From: Anaerolineae bacterium
GTDB taxonomy: Bacteria > Chloroflexota > Anaerolineae > Aggregatilineales > J027
Length of the DNA stretch: 64,000 bases
Direction: 5' to 3'
Assembly (NCBI GenBank): GCA_021463865.1
Contig: JAJTXY010000002.1
Coordinates: 190,219 to 254,218, forward strand
Under the pieces are notes generated by a model. The model was not told where the DNA came from. It worked only from the letters and a program-made list of their open reading frames with translations, and did not search any database. The translations under genes were made by a program, and so were the position numbers. Positions 53,658-63,423 of the stretch are shown in pieces (position 1 is the stretch's first letter; every line of letters begins with the position of its first letter).

Positions 53658-56600
53658 ATGGAAGACCTAAGCGGTCAGATGATTAAAGGTTATGAATTAC
53701 ATGAGATGATCGGCGCGGGTGGTTTTGGGGCGGTCTATCGTGCCCACCAAGCCATTGTTGACCGTGAAGTCGCTATCAAGATTATTCTGCCCAACTATGC
53801 CAGCCAGCCCGATTTTATCCGTCGTTTTGAATCCGAAGCTCAACTGGTCGCCCGGCTGGAACACCTGCACATTGTTCCCCTCTACGATTATTGGCGTGAC
53901 CCTAGCGGGGCCTATTTGATTATGCGCTGGCTGCGCGGGGGCAGTTTGCAGGGGCATATCAAAAAATTTGGGCCGTGGCCCCCGGAACAAGCCGCCCATT
54001 TGCTCGATCAGGTTGCGGCAGCACTGATGGTGTCGCATCGTCATCATGTCATTCACCGCGACCTCAAACCCGCCAATATTTTGCTGGATGAAGACGGCAA
54101 TGCATATTTGACCGATTTTGGGATTGCCAAAGACCTCGGTGGGGATGACAGCCGCGAAGATACTGGGGTGATTGGTTCACCCGCCTATATGTCGCCAGAG
54201 CAAATTCGCAGCGGCCCAATCACCCCTCAGACCGATATTTATGGACTGGGTATGGTGATGTATGAAGTATTGACGGGGGAGCAACCGTTTGCGGGCACAA
54301 CTGCCTCCGATTTAATCATCAAACAACTTGGGCACGCCCTACCTGAATTACGAGAACTTCGGACGGACTTACCGGGTGATCTGAATCGCGTGCTGCAAAA
54401 AGCCACTGCCAAAGACCCCCATGAGCGGTACCTTGATACACTTGCCTTTGCTAAAGATTTTCGCCACGCCATTGGGGAAAAGTCGCGTGCAGGCGAAACA
54501 GGAACATGGATAGATGTAGATAGCGGTGATGAAATATTTATCTCAATTGGCGATGCTACTACGCGACTACAAATCACGGGGGAGATGCTGGGTATCACTA
54601 TCCCGCTGGAAATTAGTAATCCCTATAAAGGACTACGCGCATTCCAAGAAGCCGATGCCGATGACTTCTTTGGTCGTGACATCCTAATTCAACACCTCAT
54701 CCATCGCCTCAATGAAAAACATCCATTGGCCCATTTTCTGGCGGTGGTTGGGCCAAGCGGTAGTGGAAAATCTAGCGTCGTCAAAGCAGGGGTGCTGCCA
54801 GCCCTGCGTAAAAATGCGATTCCGGGTTCAAGCCGCTGGTTTGTGTCCGAAATGACCCCCGGCACTGACCCCATCAGTGAACTCGAAACGGCCCTATTGT
54901 GCATCGCCCCCCAACCGCCAGATGATATGGCCCAACGCCTGCGGGCCACACCCAACGGATTAGTTGAACTGCTGCCGGAAGTCTTACCGGATTACCCCAA
55001 CTGCGATTTTCTGTTGGTGATTGACCAGTTCGAAGAAGTTTTTACGCAGGTCGAAAATGAAGCGGGTCGTGCCCATTTTCTGGAAAGTTTGCGAATCGCT
55101 ACGAGTGCTCCTAATATTCCCTTTCGGGTCATTATCACCCTCAGAGCCGATTTTTATGACCGCCCCCTGTTGTATCCCGAATTTGGCGCATTGATGCGGG
55201 AACGGACGGAGGTTGTATTACCTCTTTCGGCAGAAGAATTGGAGCGGGCGATTGCTGGCCCGGCGGAACGGGTGGGCATGACAGTTGAACCTGCCCTGAT
55301 TGCAGGCGTGATTGCCGATGTGCGTGAAGAGCCGGGTGCGCTGCCCCTGTTGCAATATGCCCTAACCGAAGTTTTTGAACGGCGGGAAGGCAAAAATCTC
55401 ACCCTAGACGCCTATCATTCCAGCGGAGGGGCGTTGGGAGCATTGGCCCGTCGCGCCGAAGACCTGTTTGTGGATATGCCAGAGGATGAACGGCAGGCCA
55501 CCCGCCAATTGTTTATGCGCTTGGTCACACTTGGCGAAGGCACGGAAGATACCCGCCGTCGAGCACGTTGGGCTGAGTTGATTTCGATGTCCGGCGACTC
55601 GCAATTGGTGCGGCACGTCTTGGATAAATTTGGCAAGTTCCGTCTATTCACCTTCGACAATGACCCGCAGACCCGCGAACCTACGGTTGAGGTCGCGCAT
55701 GAAGCCCTGATTCGGCAGTGGCGGCGATTACGGGAATGGTTGGATGACAGCCGTGAAGATTTGCGGATGCAGCGGCGGCTGACCAGTGCCACCGAAGAAT
55801 GGCTCAATCAGAAAAAAGACCCCAGTTTTCTTGCCAGCGGGGTGCGCTTGCAGCAATTTGAGGCGCTTGCTAACAGTGGACGTTTGGCCCTGACACAACA
55901 GGAAATCGAATATATCCAGTCCAGCGTGGTCGAACGTCAGCGCCAAATCGAGGCCGAAAAAGCCCGTCAAGACCGCGAATTGGCCCTCATTAAGCAAGGT
56001 CGAGATCGGCTACAGTTATTATTGACCGGGGCGAGCGTGGCAGCGGTAGTAATGTTGATCTTGGCGGTTTTTGCGTTTAATCAGCGCAATGTCGCTCAAG
56101 ACAATGAGCACCGCGCCGTGTCGGAATCGAATTTACGCGCGACGGCCCAAGCCGAGACACAGATCGAACGTGACCAAGCTCTTGCCAATGAATCACGCCT
56201 ACTCTCGAATTTATCGTTGCAGCAGTTAACGGTTGATCCGGTGGCGGCGCTCAATTTGTCGTTACGTGCATTGCCGAGTGTTGCGACACCCCGCCCCTAC
56301 GTGCCCCAAGCTGAATTTGCCCTCACCCGCGCTCTGCAAAGCAGCATGGAACGAGTCTATCTCCAAGCCTTTGATGGTTCAATTCGGGAGGTGGCCTTTG
56401 ATGAAGAGCAAATCGCAGTAGGCGGTAGCAAGCTCATCACCGTAAACGACAATCTGGATACTGATTTAGTCGTCCCACTCAATGACCACACCCGCACTGT
56501 ACAAGGGGTCGAATGGGGCACAAATCATCAACTGCTGAGTTATGACGACCAAACGGTACGGGTATGGGAAAACGGCGCACTCATCAACACCTATACCGCC

Positions 56601-58565
56601 GATCAGCAAGTTTTATGCGCGACATGGCAGCCGAATGCTGATGTTATAGCGATCTGTGTCGGTCAGTTATTGTTTGTCTGGACACCTGCAACCAATACCG
56701 TCGCGGATGTGCATCTGTTTAATGCCCCCATCCAAGCCGATACCGCCAAATGGTCACCGGATGGTCGTTGGTTAGTGGCATGGGACAGTACGACACCGGT
56801 AGCCGCCCCTAGCATGGTCATCCTCTGGGACAGCCAAACCGGGGAAACTGTTATCGAGAACAACGCCGCCCACACCAATACCATCAACGCCGCCGCATGG
56901 TCGCACGATAGTCAATTTTTTGTGACCGTCTCCGCCGATTTCACCGCCCAAATTTGGCAATCCGATGCTGATCCGGCGGCGCTGTCAGGCCATACCGGAA
57001 ATATTGTCGGAGTGCGCTTTTTGGATGATACCCGCTTCATGACATGGGGCGAAGATGGCACAGCGCGATTGTGGAATACCTCCGGGGAAGCACTTGCCAC
57101 ATTTGGGGGCGGATCCGTCGCCATTAATGCGGTTTACCCTTCGCCAGATGGCAGCAAAATATTGTTGGCACTGAATGACGGCACGGGCGAAATTTGGGAT
57201 GTAGCGGCGGCAACAATGGTGACAGCCCTGCGTGATTTGTCGAGTGTGATTCAGGCGGTGGCTTGGCGTGATGAAAATATCCTTGCGACAGGCAACGCTG
57301 ATTTCCAAATCCGGATTTGGGATGCCAGCACCGGACGGCAAATCAATAGCCTATTGGGGCATCAGGGTCGTTTGGTCGGGTTGCGCTGGCTAGACAATCA
57401 GCAATTGCAAAGCTATAGTCAAGATGGGTCACTGCGCATCTGGCAGGTGTTTGATGCTAATGATGTTCCACAGGGGCGCGGCATTGATTTTGTGCTGGCA
57501 GGTCACACCAATCGTATTGAAAACGCGAGGTGGCTGGACGACAACACGATTATCAGCAGTGGGCGTGATGGCACAGCCCGAAAGTGGTCACTGGATTCAG
57601 GTACAAGCCTAGTCTTGGAAAATGAATCCGGCGAGGCACGTACCATCGTTTGGAGTCCTGATGCCACCCGTATTTTGGCTTATGTACCGGATGGCGATGG
57701 TCAAATTTGGGATGTCGCCACCCAAACCACGCTATTGGATGTCCCCGGCCCGATCTTTAATGCGTTTTGGCTGAATGAGGGTTTATTGATTACCCGCGCC
57801 ACTGGCGAAACTTTCCTCATTAATCCTGAGGATGGACAGCGCATCGTCGGCTTGGAGGGTCACACCGCCCCGGTGAATGATGCACAGGTGTATGGCACGA
57901 CAATCGCTACCGCCGGATCAGACAGCATGATTTATCTGTGGGATTTGTCGCAGGTCACTGGGGAACTCATCGCCCCAACATTGTCCATGTCCACCGATGA
58001 CCGCCAACCTGTGCGTTTACAATGGAGCGCCGATGGCACACGTCTACTCAGCGGCGGATTCAATGGGGATGTGCGCCTGTGGGATGCCAAAACAGGTGAG
58101 GTGTTGCTGTTCCTGACCGAAAATCAGGAGTTCCCAGCCCGTAGTGTGCGCTTTAGCCCCGATGAGCAATACATCGCCGCACCTGTCGGGGAAGCAGTGT
58201 TTGTATGGAACATGGCGGGCGACCTTATTTGGCAAACCAATGCCCATAACGATTCGGTGTTGGGGTTGGATTGGTATCAAAATGGCGACACACTGCGTCT
58301 ACTGACATGGGGTGCCGATGGCACGGCCCGTCTCTGGGATTTCCCATCTGGCGTGGAAGTGCTGCGATTAACCGATACGGATGGCATCAGCGAGGCCGGG
58401 TTTAACAGCACGGGTACACAAATTATGACCGCTGGACGGAGTGGCACGATTTTGGTGTGGCAGGCATGGCCTAATGTTGATGCCGCCATCGCCGACGCCG
58501 AATCTTGTTGTCGCACCCGCCCATTATCTGAAGAACAAAAAGCTGCTTTCAATATCGCGGAGTAG
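53658..58565 (+). CDS. Ser/Thr kinase - nSTAND NTPase - WD40 repeat protein
   Basis: 1635 residues. Kinase domain (about 8-275) is catalytically complete: IGAGGFGAVYRAH, K41, HRDLKPANILLD (D135), DFGIAK and GSPAYMSPEQI. After a short linker comes an nSTAND-type P-loop NTPase (about 321-720): NPYKGLRAFQEADADDFFGR, Walker A GPSGSGKSS (365-373) and Walker B LLVIDQFEEVF. A single hydrophobic helix (near 790-812) precedes about 14 WD40-type repeats filling 860-1620, many ending in WD or WQ (e.g. DGTARLWNTSGE, DFQIRIWDAST). Such proteins occur in multicellular or developmentally complex bacteria and in predicted conflict systems. Role and ligand unknown. A small membrane protein follows. Confidence 0.9.
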   Translation: MEDLSGQMIKGYELHEMIGAGGFGAVYRAHQAIVDREVAIKIILPNYASQPDFIRRFESEAQLVARLEHLHIVPLYDYWRDPSGAYLIMRWLRGGSLQGHIKKFGPWPPEQAAHLLDQVAAALMVSHRHHVIHRDLKPANILLDEDGNAYLTDFGIAKDLGGDDSREDTGVIGSPAYMSPEQIRSGPITPQTDIYGLGMVMYEVLTGEQPFAGTTASDLIIKQLGHALPELRELRTDLPGDLNRVLQKATAKDPHERYLDTLAFAKDFRHAIGEKSRAGETGTWIDVDSGDEIFISIGDATTRLQITGEMLGITIPLEISNPYKGLRAFQEADADDFFGRDILIQHLIHRLNEKHPLAHFLAVVGPSGSGKSSVVKAGVLPALRKNAIPGSSRWFVSEMTPGTDPISELETALLCIAPQPPDDMAQRLRATPNGLVELLPEVLPDYPNCDFLLVIDQFEEVFTQVENEAGRAHFLESLRIATSAPNIPFRVIITLRADFYDRPLLYPEFGALMRERTEVVLPLSAEELERAIAGPAERVGMTVEPALIAGVIADVREEPGALPLLQYALTEVFERREGKNLTLDAYHSSGGALGALARRAEDLFVDMPEDERQATRQLFMRLVTLGEGTEDTRRRARWAELISMSGDSQLVRHVLDKFGKFRLFTFDNDPQTREPTVEVAHEALIRQWRRLREWLDDSREDLRMQRRLTSATEEWLNQKKDPSFLASGVRLQQFEALANSGRLALTQQEIEYIQSSVVERQRQIEAEKARQDRELALIKQGRDRLQLLLTGASVAAVVMLILAVFAFNQRNVAQDNEHRAVSESNLRATAQAETQIERDQALANESRLLSNLSLQQLTVDPVAALNLSLRALPSVATPRPYVPQAEFALTRALQSSMERVYLQAFDGSIREVAFDEEQIAVGGSKLITVNDNLDTDLVVPLNDHTRTVQGVEWGTNHQLLSYDDQTVRVWENGALINTYTADQQVLCATWQPNADVIAICVGQLLFVWTPATNTVADVHLFNAPIQADTAKWSPDGRWLVAWDSTTPVAAPSMVILWDSQTGETVIENNAAHTNTINAAAWSHDSQFFVTVSADFTAQIWQSDADPAALSGHTGNIVGVRFLDDTRFMTWGEDGTARLWNTSGEALATFGGGSVAINAVYPSPDGSKILLALNDGTGEIWDVAAATMVTALRDLSSVIQAVAWRDENILATGNADFQIRIWDASTGRQINSLLGHQGRLVGLRWLDNQQLQSYSQDGSLRIWQVFDANDVPQGRGIDFVLAGHTNRIENARWLDDNTIISSGRDGTARKWSLDSGTSLVLENESGEARTIVWSPDATRILAYVPDGDGQIWDVATQTTLLDVPGPIFNAFWLNEGLLITRATGETFLINPEDGQRIVGLEGHTAPVNDAQVYGTTIATAGSDSMIYLWDLSQVTGELIAPTLSMSTDDRQPVRLQWSADGTRLLSGGFNGDVRLWDAKTGEVLLFLTENQEFPARSVRFSPDEQYIAAPVGEAVFVWNMAGDLIWQTNAHNDSVLGLDWYQNGDTLRLLTWGADGTARLWDFPSGVEVLRLTDTDGISEAGFNSTGTQIMTAGRSGTILVWQAWPNVDAAIADAESCCRTRPLSEEQKAAFNIAE

Positions 58566-58569
58566 TGCT

Positions 58570-58755
58570 ATGGTTCAGCGATTAAAGCCACATGTTAGCG
58601 CTCTGGTGATAATAACCAGTTGGTTTGTAATTGTTGTTCTAATAGAAGGTCTCATAGATGCTCTAAAAATACTTCTTGTATTGCTTTGCGTCGGCCTAAT
58701 AAACTGGATAGTCGTAAAACTGTTTCATTATGTTTCGGCTCGGAGTCATCATTGA
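58570..58755 (+). CDS. Small two-helix membrane protein
   Basis: 61 residues from the ATG at 58570, five bases after the kinase stop. Two hydrophobic stretches (about 10-28, ALVIITSWFVIVVLIEGL, and 32-52) with a basic end. No recognised family. Its position directly behind the kinase-nSTAND gene suggests co-transcription and perhaps a partner role, but it may be a chance reading frame. Confidence 0.4.
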   Translation: MVQRLKPHVSALVIITSWFVIVVLIEGLIDALKILLVLLCVGLINWIVVKLFHYVSARSHH

Positions 58756-58774
58756 AAGGTGTTACACAACCAAC

Positions 58775-59959
58775 ATGCGTGAAGCTGTAATCGTTGCCGG
58801 AGCGCGGACTGCTGTCGGCAAATCACACCGGGGGGTCTCCAAAACGGCCCGCCCCGATGACATGGCTGCTACCGTTATTGCCGATTTGCTGCGCCAGACC
58901 AATGGCAAGCTCGACCCCGCCGAGGTGGATGATGTGGTGATTGGATGCGCCTATCCCGAAAGTTCACAGGGGTTGAATTTTGCCCGGATTATCGCGCTAC
59001 GAGCAGGCTTACCTGTACATGTGGCAGGGCTGACGGTCAATCGGTTCTGTGCCAGCGGCCTGCAAACCATTGCCCAATCCGCCGAACGCATTATTGCTAA
59101 TGGGGCGGATGTGATTATCGCAGGCGGGGCCGAATCCATGTCGCTGATTGTACGCGGTGGCACACGGCGCAGCCCCAATCCCTATCTGGCAGAACACGAG
59201 CCGGGGACATATATCAACATGGGACTGACGGCAGAAAATGTGGCCGATGAATTCAAGGTGAGCCGCGAAGATATGGACGAATTCGCGGTGCAGAGCCATC
59301 AAAAAGCCGCCCATGCGCTGGACGCCGGATATTTTGCCGAGGAGATTGTGCCATTTGAATTTGAGGAAACAATCATTGGCAAGGATGGTCGTCCCCAGAT
59401 TATCACCAAAGTGCTGAAAGAAGATGAACATCTGCGCCGCGATACGACCCTACAAGGGTTGGCGAAATTACCCCCTGCTTTTAAAGAAGGGGGACGGGTC
59501 ACGGCAGGTAATTCCAGTCCACTCAGCGATGGCGCGGCGGCGGTTATCATCATGGAAGCCAGCAAAGCCGCCCAATTGGGATTAACCCCGTTGGCCCGAT
59601 TCGTCGGGTTTAGTGTGGCAGGCGTGCGCCCCGAAGTGATGGGGATTGGGCCGATTGAAGCCATTCCAAAAGTGCTTAAACGCACGGGCATTCATCAAGA
59701 TGACCTTGACCTGATTGAACTGAATGAAGCCTTTGCCGCTCAATCGCTGGCGATTATCCGTCATCTGGAACTTGACCCGACCAAGATCAATGTTAACGGT
59801 GGGGCGATTGCGTTGGGGCATCCGCTTGGCTGTACGGGGGCAAAATTGACCGTACAGCTTATCAATGAGATGAAACGGCGCGATTCCAAATATGGCATGG
59901 TAACGATGTGTATCGGCGGGGGTCAAGGTGCGGCAGGGATTTTTGAAAACTTGAACTAA
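58775..59959 (+). CDS. Acetyl-CoA C-acyltransferase (thiolase)
   Basis: 394 residues from the ATG at 58775; 15 upstream in-frame residues are not family-like. Thiolytic cleavage of 3-oxoacyl-CoA, as in fatty-acid or phenylacetate catabolism. Motifs: AVIVAGARTAVGKSHRG, nucleophilic cysteine in NRFCASGLQTI, NELNEAFAAQ-type LIELNEAFAAQSLAI, GGAIALGHPLGCTGAK and the second cysteine in CIGGGQGAAGIFE. Which chain length it prefers cannot be read. Neighbouring enoyl-CoA hydratase and paa genes suggest phenylacetate or beta-oxidation use. Confidence 0.92.
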   Translation: MREAVIVAGARTAVGKSHRGVSKTARPDDMAATVIADLLRQTNGKLDPAEVDDVVIGCAYPESSQGLNFARIIALRAGLPVHVAGLTVNRFCASGLQTIAQSAERIIANGADVIIAGGAESMSLIVRGGTRRSPNPYLAEHEPGTYINMGLTAENVADEFKVSREDMDEFAVQSHQKAAHALDAGYFAEEIVPFEFEETIIGKDGRPQIITKVLKEDEHLRRDTTLQGLAKLPPAFKEGGRVTAGNSSPLSDGAAAVIIMEASKAAQLGLTPLARFVGFSVAGVRPEVMGIGPIEAIPKVLKRTGIHQDDLDLIELNEAFAAQSLAIIRHLELDPTKINVNGGAIALGHPLGCTGAKLTVQLINEMKRRDSKYGMVTMCIGGGQGAAGIFENLN

Positions 59960-59979
59960 AAATAACACGGCATATTCAG

Positions 59980-60011
59980 AAGTGGGATATTTTTGAACGT
60001 TCCACTTTTTT
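59980..60011 (+). terminator. Terminator after the thiolase gene
   Basis: AAGTGGGA (59980-59987) pairs with TTCCACTT (60000-60007), 12-base loop, then TTTT. Twenty bases after the stop codon. Confidence 0.65.
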
Positions 60012-60115
60012 GTTTTTAAGGAAATTTGACCAAACACGCTATACTATATTTGAATAGTGGGTAGTGTATTTAATTTTTGGCAACCCAAAAGCTAGAGGGG
60101 ATTATAGTTTCGCAA

Positions 60116-61009
60116 ATGAGTGACCGTACCTTTGTTGGCAAAGCCGCCGACTCTTTTCAGTTTGAAAATATCCTCTATGAAAAGCGTGACCGTCGCGCCA
60201 CCATCACTTTTAATCGTCCCAAAGTCCTCAATGCTGTCAATTATGGCATCCTCAGCGAACTGAATATCGCGCTCAAAGATGCCGCGTGGGATGATGAAAT
60301 TGGTGTCGTGGTGCTGACCGGAGCTGGTGAACGGGCTTTTTGCACCGGGGCCGATCTAAATGAGCAAAAGCAGTTTATCCAGCGCCCCCGCGATTATTAC
60401 AAATGGATGGGTGAATTTATTGAGGTGCATGAACGCCTGCGGAATCTCGGCAAACCCACCCTCGCCCGTCTGAATGGGATTGTGGTCGGAGGAGGTAACG
60501 AATTTAATCTCAGTTGCGATTTAGCTGTCGCCGCCGATGATATTTACATCCGGCATGTCGGCACGAGTCATGGGAGTGTGCCACTGGCAGGGGCGACCCA
60601 ATTTTTGCCGCTGGTGGTAGGGGAACGCCGCGCCCGTGAAATTTTGCTGTTGAATGAAGAAATCCCGGCTCAAAAAGCCTGTGAATGGGGCTTGGTCAAT
60701 TGGGTCGTGCCGCGTGCCGAATTGGATGCCAAAGTGGATGAAATCGTTGGCAAGCTACTAGCGAAATTCCCCGAAAAAACACGCTATACCAAACAGCAAT
60801 TAAATTTCTGGCGTGATCTCAGTTGGCATTTGACCATCGGGCATGGGCGCGATTGGTTAGCCATCCACAATACCAGCCCCGAAACGTGGGAAGGCGTACA
60901 AGCCTTTGCCGAAAAACGTCAACCTGATTATGATGAAATCCGTCGCCGTTGGGCCGATGATGATGCACCGGAATGGCTCGATGGCGAAGTACCGGAAGCC
61001 AAATCTTAA
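60116..61009 (+). CDS. Enoyl-CoA hydratase/isomerase family protein
   Basis: 297 residues from the ATG at 60116; a TTG at 60077 lacks a ribosome site. Crotonase fold: RRATITFNRPKVLNAVNYG, the oxyanion-hole segment GERAFCTGADLNEQ and VVGGGNEFNLSCDLAVA, then the usual helical C-terminus ending in EAFAEKR-like QAFAEKRQPDYDE. The C-terminal part is longer than in a minimal hydratase. Hydration of enoyl-CoA in phenylacetate or fatty-acid breakdown is likely, but ring-cleaving hydrolases of the same fold cannot be excluded. Position before paaABC supports aromatic-acid catabolism. Confidence 0.85.
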   Translation: MSDRTFVGKAADSFQFENILYEKRDRRATITFNRPKVLNAVNYGILSELNIALKDAAWDDEIGVVVLTGAGERAFCTGADLNEQKQFIQRPRDYYKWMGEFIEVHERLRNLGKPTLARLNGIVVGGGNEFNLSCDLAVAADDIYIRHVGTSHGSVPLAGATQFLPLVVGERRAREILLLNEEIPAQKACEWGLVNWVVPRAELDAKVDEIVGKLLAKFPEKTRYTKQQLNFWRDLSWHLTIGHGRDWLAIHNTSPETWEGVQAFAEKRQPDYDEIRRRWADDDAPEWLDGEVPEAKS

Positions 61010-61079
61010 TCAGAATGATGAGTTATTATGCCAATCAGCGAGATGACAGTTTTGGGTAAATCTTGAAGAGGTGAATAGT

Positions 61080-62429
61080 TTGCAAATTCTTAGAAAGCTT
61101 AATCGTACTTTGCGACAGAAATATCCAAAATCACGCCTGCGAAAGTTTCGGATACGTGTTGTTAGGACCGCAAGGATAATAGATGTCAAAAATTTGGTGT
61201 GGGCCATTTTCGCTTGCGGCTTAATTGCGATTAGTGTTTTCTATATACGACGACTCGACTTAGTTCCTGAAAAAGGCTTATGGGAAATTTCGGAGTTATT
61301 GCTCATCCCCGCAGCCTTATTTCTAGTTGGCTCACTCTTTACATGGATAAATAGCAGGACAGAGCGTCAGGTTGCGTCCGAAAATCGTCTTGAAGATGAG
61401 TTGCGTAATTATATTGAAAAAATAGAAGAACTATTGATTAAAGAAAAAATTTTGTCCAGCGAAATTTCGGAAGGGAGAGATGTAGCGCGAGTAAGAACCC
61501 TTATGGGACTGCGAAGACTTGACCCCATTCGGAAAGGTATTCTATTAAAATTCCTTGTAGAGGCGGGGTTAATTACTAGAAGTTTGGAATCTGAGGGGTC
61601 AATAATCAACTTGGAAAACGCAGATCTAGAAAAGGTTGATTTAAGATTTGCAAAACTTCATAAAGTTGATTTAAGTCAGGCTATACTGCGAAGAGCCAAT
61701 CTGCAAGAGGCTCGGTTAATGAAGGCCACCCTTATTGAAACTTCTTTTGTTAAAGCATATCTTCAAGGTGCAGATTTGAGAAAGGCTAATCTGAGAGGGG
61801 CTGATTTCAGAGGAGCCGATTTGCGAGATGCCAATTTAGAAGGGGCTGACCTGAGCGAGGCCGATTTTTCAGGTGCCAATATGGAAGGGGCAAACTTGTC
61901 AGAAACTATCATGACAACAGAGACTAAGTTCCGCTCGACCAAACTACGATGGGCTTGTCTTGATGGAGCCAGCCTACAGCACGCGGATTTAGAAAGGGCT
62001 GATTTAAGAAACGCGCAGATGGAACCTAAACAATACAATGGCGAACCTGTGAGATTAGAAAGAACGAATTTGACTGATGCCAAGTTTGACGGAGCACAGA
62101 TGTCTAAAGTGGTTTTAAATCAGTGTAATCTTCGTCGGACTAGTTTTAGAAGAGTAAATTTACAAAGCGCCATTCTGAGGAGTGTTAATTTAGGCTATAC
62201 CAACCTAAAGGGCGCTAATTTGAGAGGGATAAATCTGGAAAATGTGAGATTTGAAGTTGATGTCTATACTACTCACGGGTCAGTACGATTGTATGATTTG
62301 ACCGGTAGAAAAGCAAACCCAAAAGATGTATTTGATGAAAAAACAATCCTACCAGACGGTGAATATTGGAAGCCTCAAAAAGACATATCGCAGTTTTTTG
62401 ACCAAGAAGACCTTGACCTTCACGACTGA
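61080..62429 (+). CDS. Membrane-anchored pentapeptide-repeat protein
   Basis: 449 residues. I choose the TTG at 61080, since GAGGTG (61068-61073) stands six bases before it; the GTG at 61071 lies inside that ribosome site. Two hydrophobic helices (about 40-58 and 73-92), a charged coiled-coil-like segment (about 100-150), then about 230 residues of pentapeptide repeats of the A(D/N)Lxx form (GADLRKANLRGADFRGADLR and onwards), predicted to fold as a right-handed quadrilateral beta-helix. Codon use (AGA, TTA, AAT rich) and low GC differ sharply from neighbours, which suggests acquisition. Function unknown; it separates the hydratase gene from paaA. Confidence 0.82.
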   Translation: MQILRKLNRTLRQKYPKSRLRKFRIRVVRTARIIDVKNLVWAIFACGLIAISVFYIRRLDLVPEKGLWEISELLLIPAALFLVGSLFTWINSRTERQVASENRLEDELRNYIEKIEELLIKEKILSSEISEGRDVARVRTLMGLRRLDPIRKGILLKFLVEAGLITRSLESEGSIINLENADLEKVDLRFAKLHKVDLSQAILRRANLQEARLMKATLIETSFVKAYLQGADLRKANLRGADFRGADLRDANLEGADLSEADFSGANMEGANLSETIMTTETKFRSTKLRWACLDGASLQHADLERADLRNAQMEPKQYNGEPVRLERTNLTDAKFDGAQMSKVVLNQCNLRRTSFRRVNLQSAILRSVNLGYTNLKGANLRGINLENVRFEVDVYTTHGSVRLYDLTGRKANPKDVFDEKTILPDGEYWKPQKDISQFFDQEDLDLHD

Positions 62430-62460
62430 GATAGCCTTGCTAGAAGGGTAGAGTGCAATT

Positions 62461-63423
62461 ATGTACGGCGCAACAGTCGAACCGATAGAGGATATTCGTA
62501 CCGACGCGGAAAAATTAGCTGAATTTGAAGCCCGGATTGCACGCGGGGAAAAAATCGAGCCGGGGGATTGGATGCCGGATGAATACCGCCGCCAATTGAT
62601 TCGCATGATCTCCCAACATGCCCACAGCGAAGTGGTCGGGATGCTACCCGAAGGTGCGTTTATCACCCGCGCCCCCAATCTACGCCGCAAGCTAATTTTG
62701 CTGGCAAAGGTGCAAGATGAAGCGGGGCATGGGCAATATCTCTATCATGCCGCCGAAACATTGGGAGCAACCCGTGAAGAAATGTTGGAGGCGCTACTTT
62801 CCGGCAAGGCGAAATATTCCAGCATTTTTAATTACCCTACCCTTTCATGGGCTGATATGGGCGCGATTGGCTGGCTGGTGGACGGCGCGGCAATTCTTAA
62901 TCAGACCATGCTGGCAAAATGTTCGTATGGCCCTTATGCGCGGGCAATGGTGCGTATTTGTGCCGAGGAAAATTTCCACCGCCGACAGGGGCAGGATATT
63001 GTAATTACCCTTGCGATGGGCACACCCGAACAAAAAGCGATGATGCAGGATTCGATTAATCGCTGGTGGTGGCCTACGCTCATGATGTTTGGCCCCCATG
63101 ACACCGACTCCCCCAACAGTGCTGTCTTGATTCGGTGGGGCATCAAAACCAAGACCAATGATGAACTCCGACAGACGTTTGTTGACCAGACCGCCCCTGA
63201 ACTCATGGCACTTGGTTTGACCATCCCCGACCCCGAACTGCGTTATGACAAAACCAGCGGGCATTGGCATTTCGGCGAAATCAATTGGGACGAGTTTTGG
63301 AATGTGGTCAAGGGGAATGGCCCATGCAACGCGGAACGGATGGCAACCCGTCGCCAAGCCCATGAGGAGGGCCTATGGGTACGCGAGGCAATGGCGGCTT
63401 ACGCGGAGAAATATCAATCATGA
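62461..63423 (+). CDS. paaA: 1,2-Phenylacetyl-CoA epoxidase catalytic subunit PaaA
   Basis: 320 residues. Diiron monooxygenase component that epoxidises phenylacetyl-CoA in the aerobic phenylacetate pathway. Ferritin-like helices supply iron ligands: [17 protein letters not shown] (Glu and His) and [14 protein letters not shown] (second Glu/His set), with [18 protein letters not shown] upstream. [20 protein letters not shown] is a strongly conserved PaaA segment. Full length. The stop overlaps the paaB start (ATGA). Needs PaaB, PaaC, PaaE partners; paaC begins at the window end. Confidence 0.96.
   Translation: MYGATVEPIEDIRTDAEKLAEFEARIARGEKIEPGDWMPDEYRRQLIRMISQHAHSEVVGMLPEGAFITRAPNLRRKLILLAKVQDEAGHGQYLYHAAETLGATREEMLEALLSGKAKYSSIFNYPTLSWADMGAIGWLVDGAAILNQTMLAKCSYGPYARAMVRICAEENFHRRQGQDIVITLAMGTPEQKAMMQDSINRWWWPTLMMFGPHDTDSPNSAVLIRWGIKTKTNDELRQTFVDQTAPELMALGLTIPDPELRYDKTSGHWHFGEINWDEFWNVVKGNGPCNAERMATRRQAHEEGLWVREAMAAYAEKYQS

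Noticed and set aside
61763-62083. 106-codon minus-strand frame with regular repeats in the pentapeptide gene
   Set aside because: Its periodicity only mirrors the pentapeptide repeats of the plus strand. It is not a CRISPR array either, as the repeats are 15-base codon patterns.
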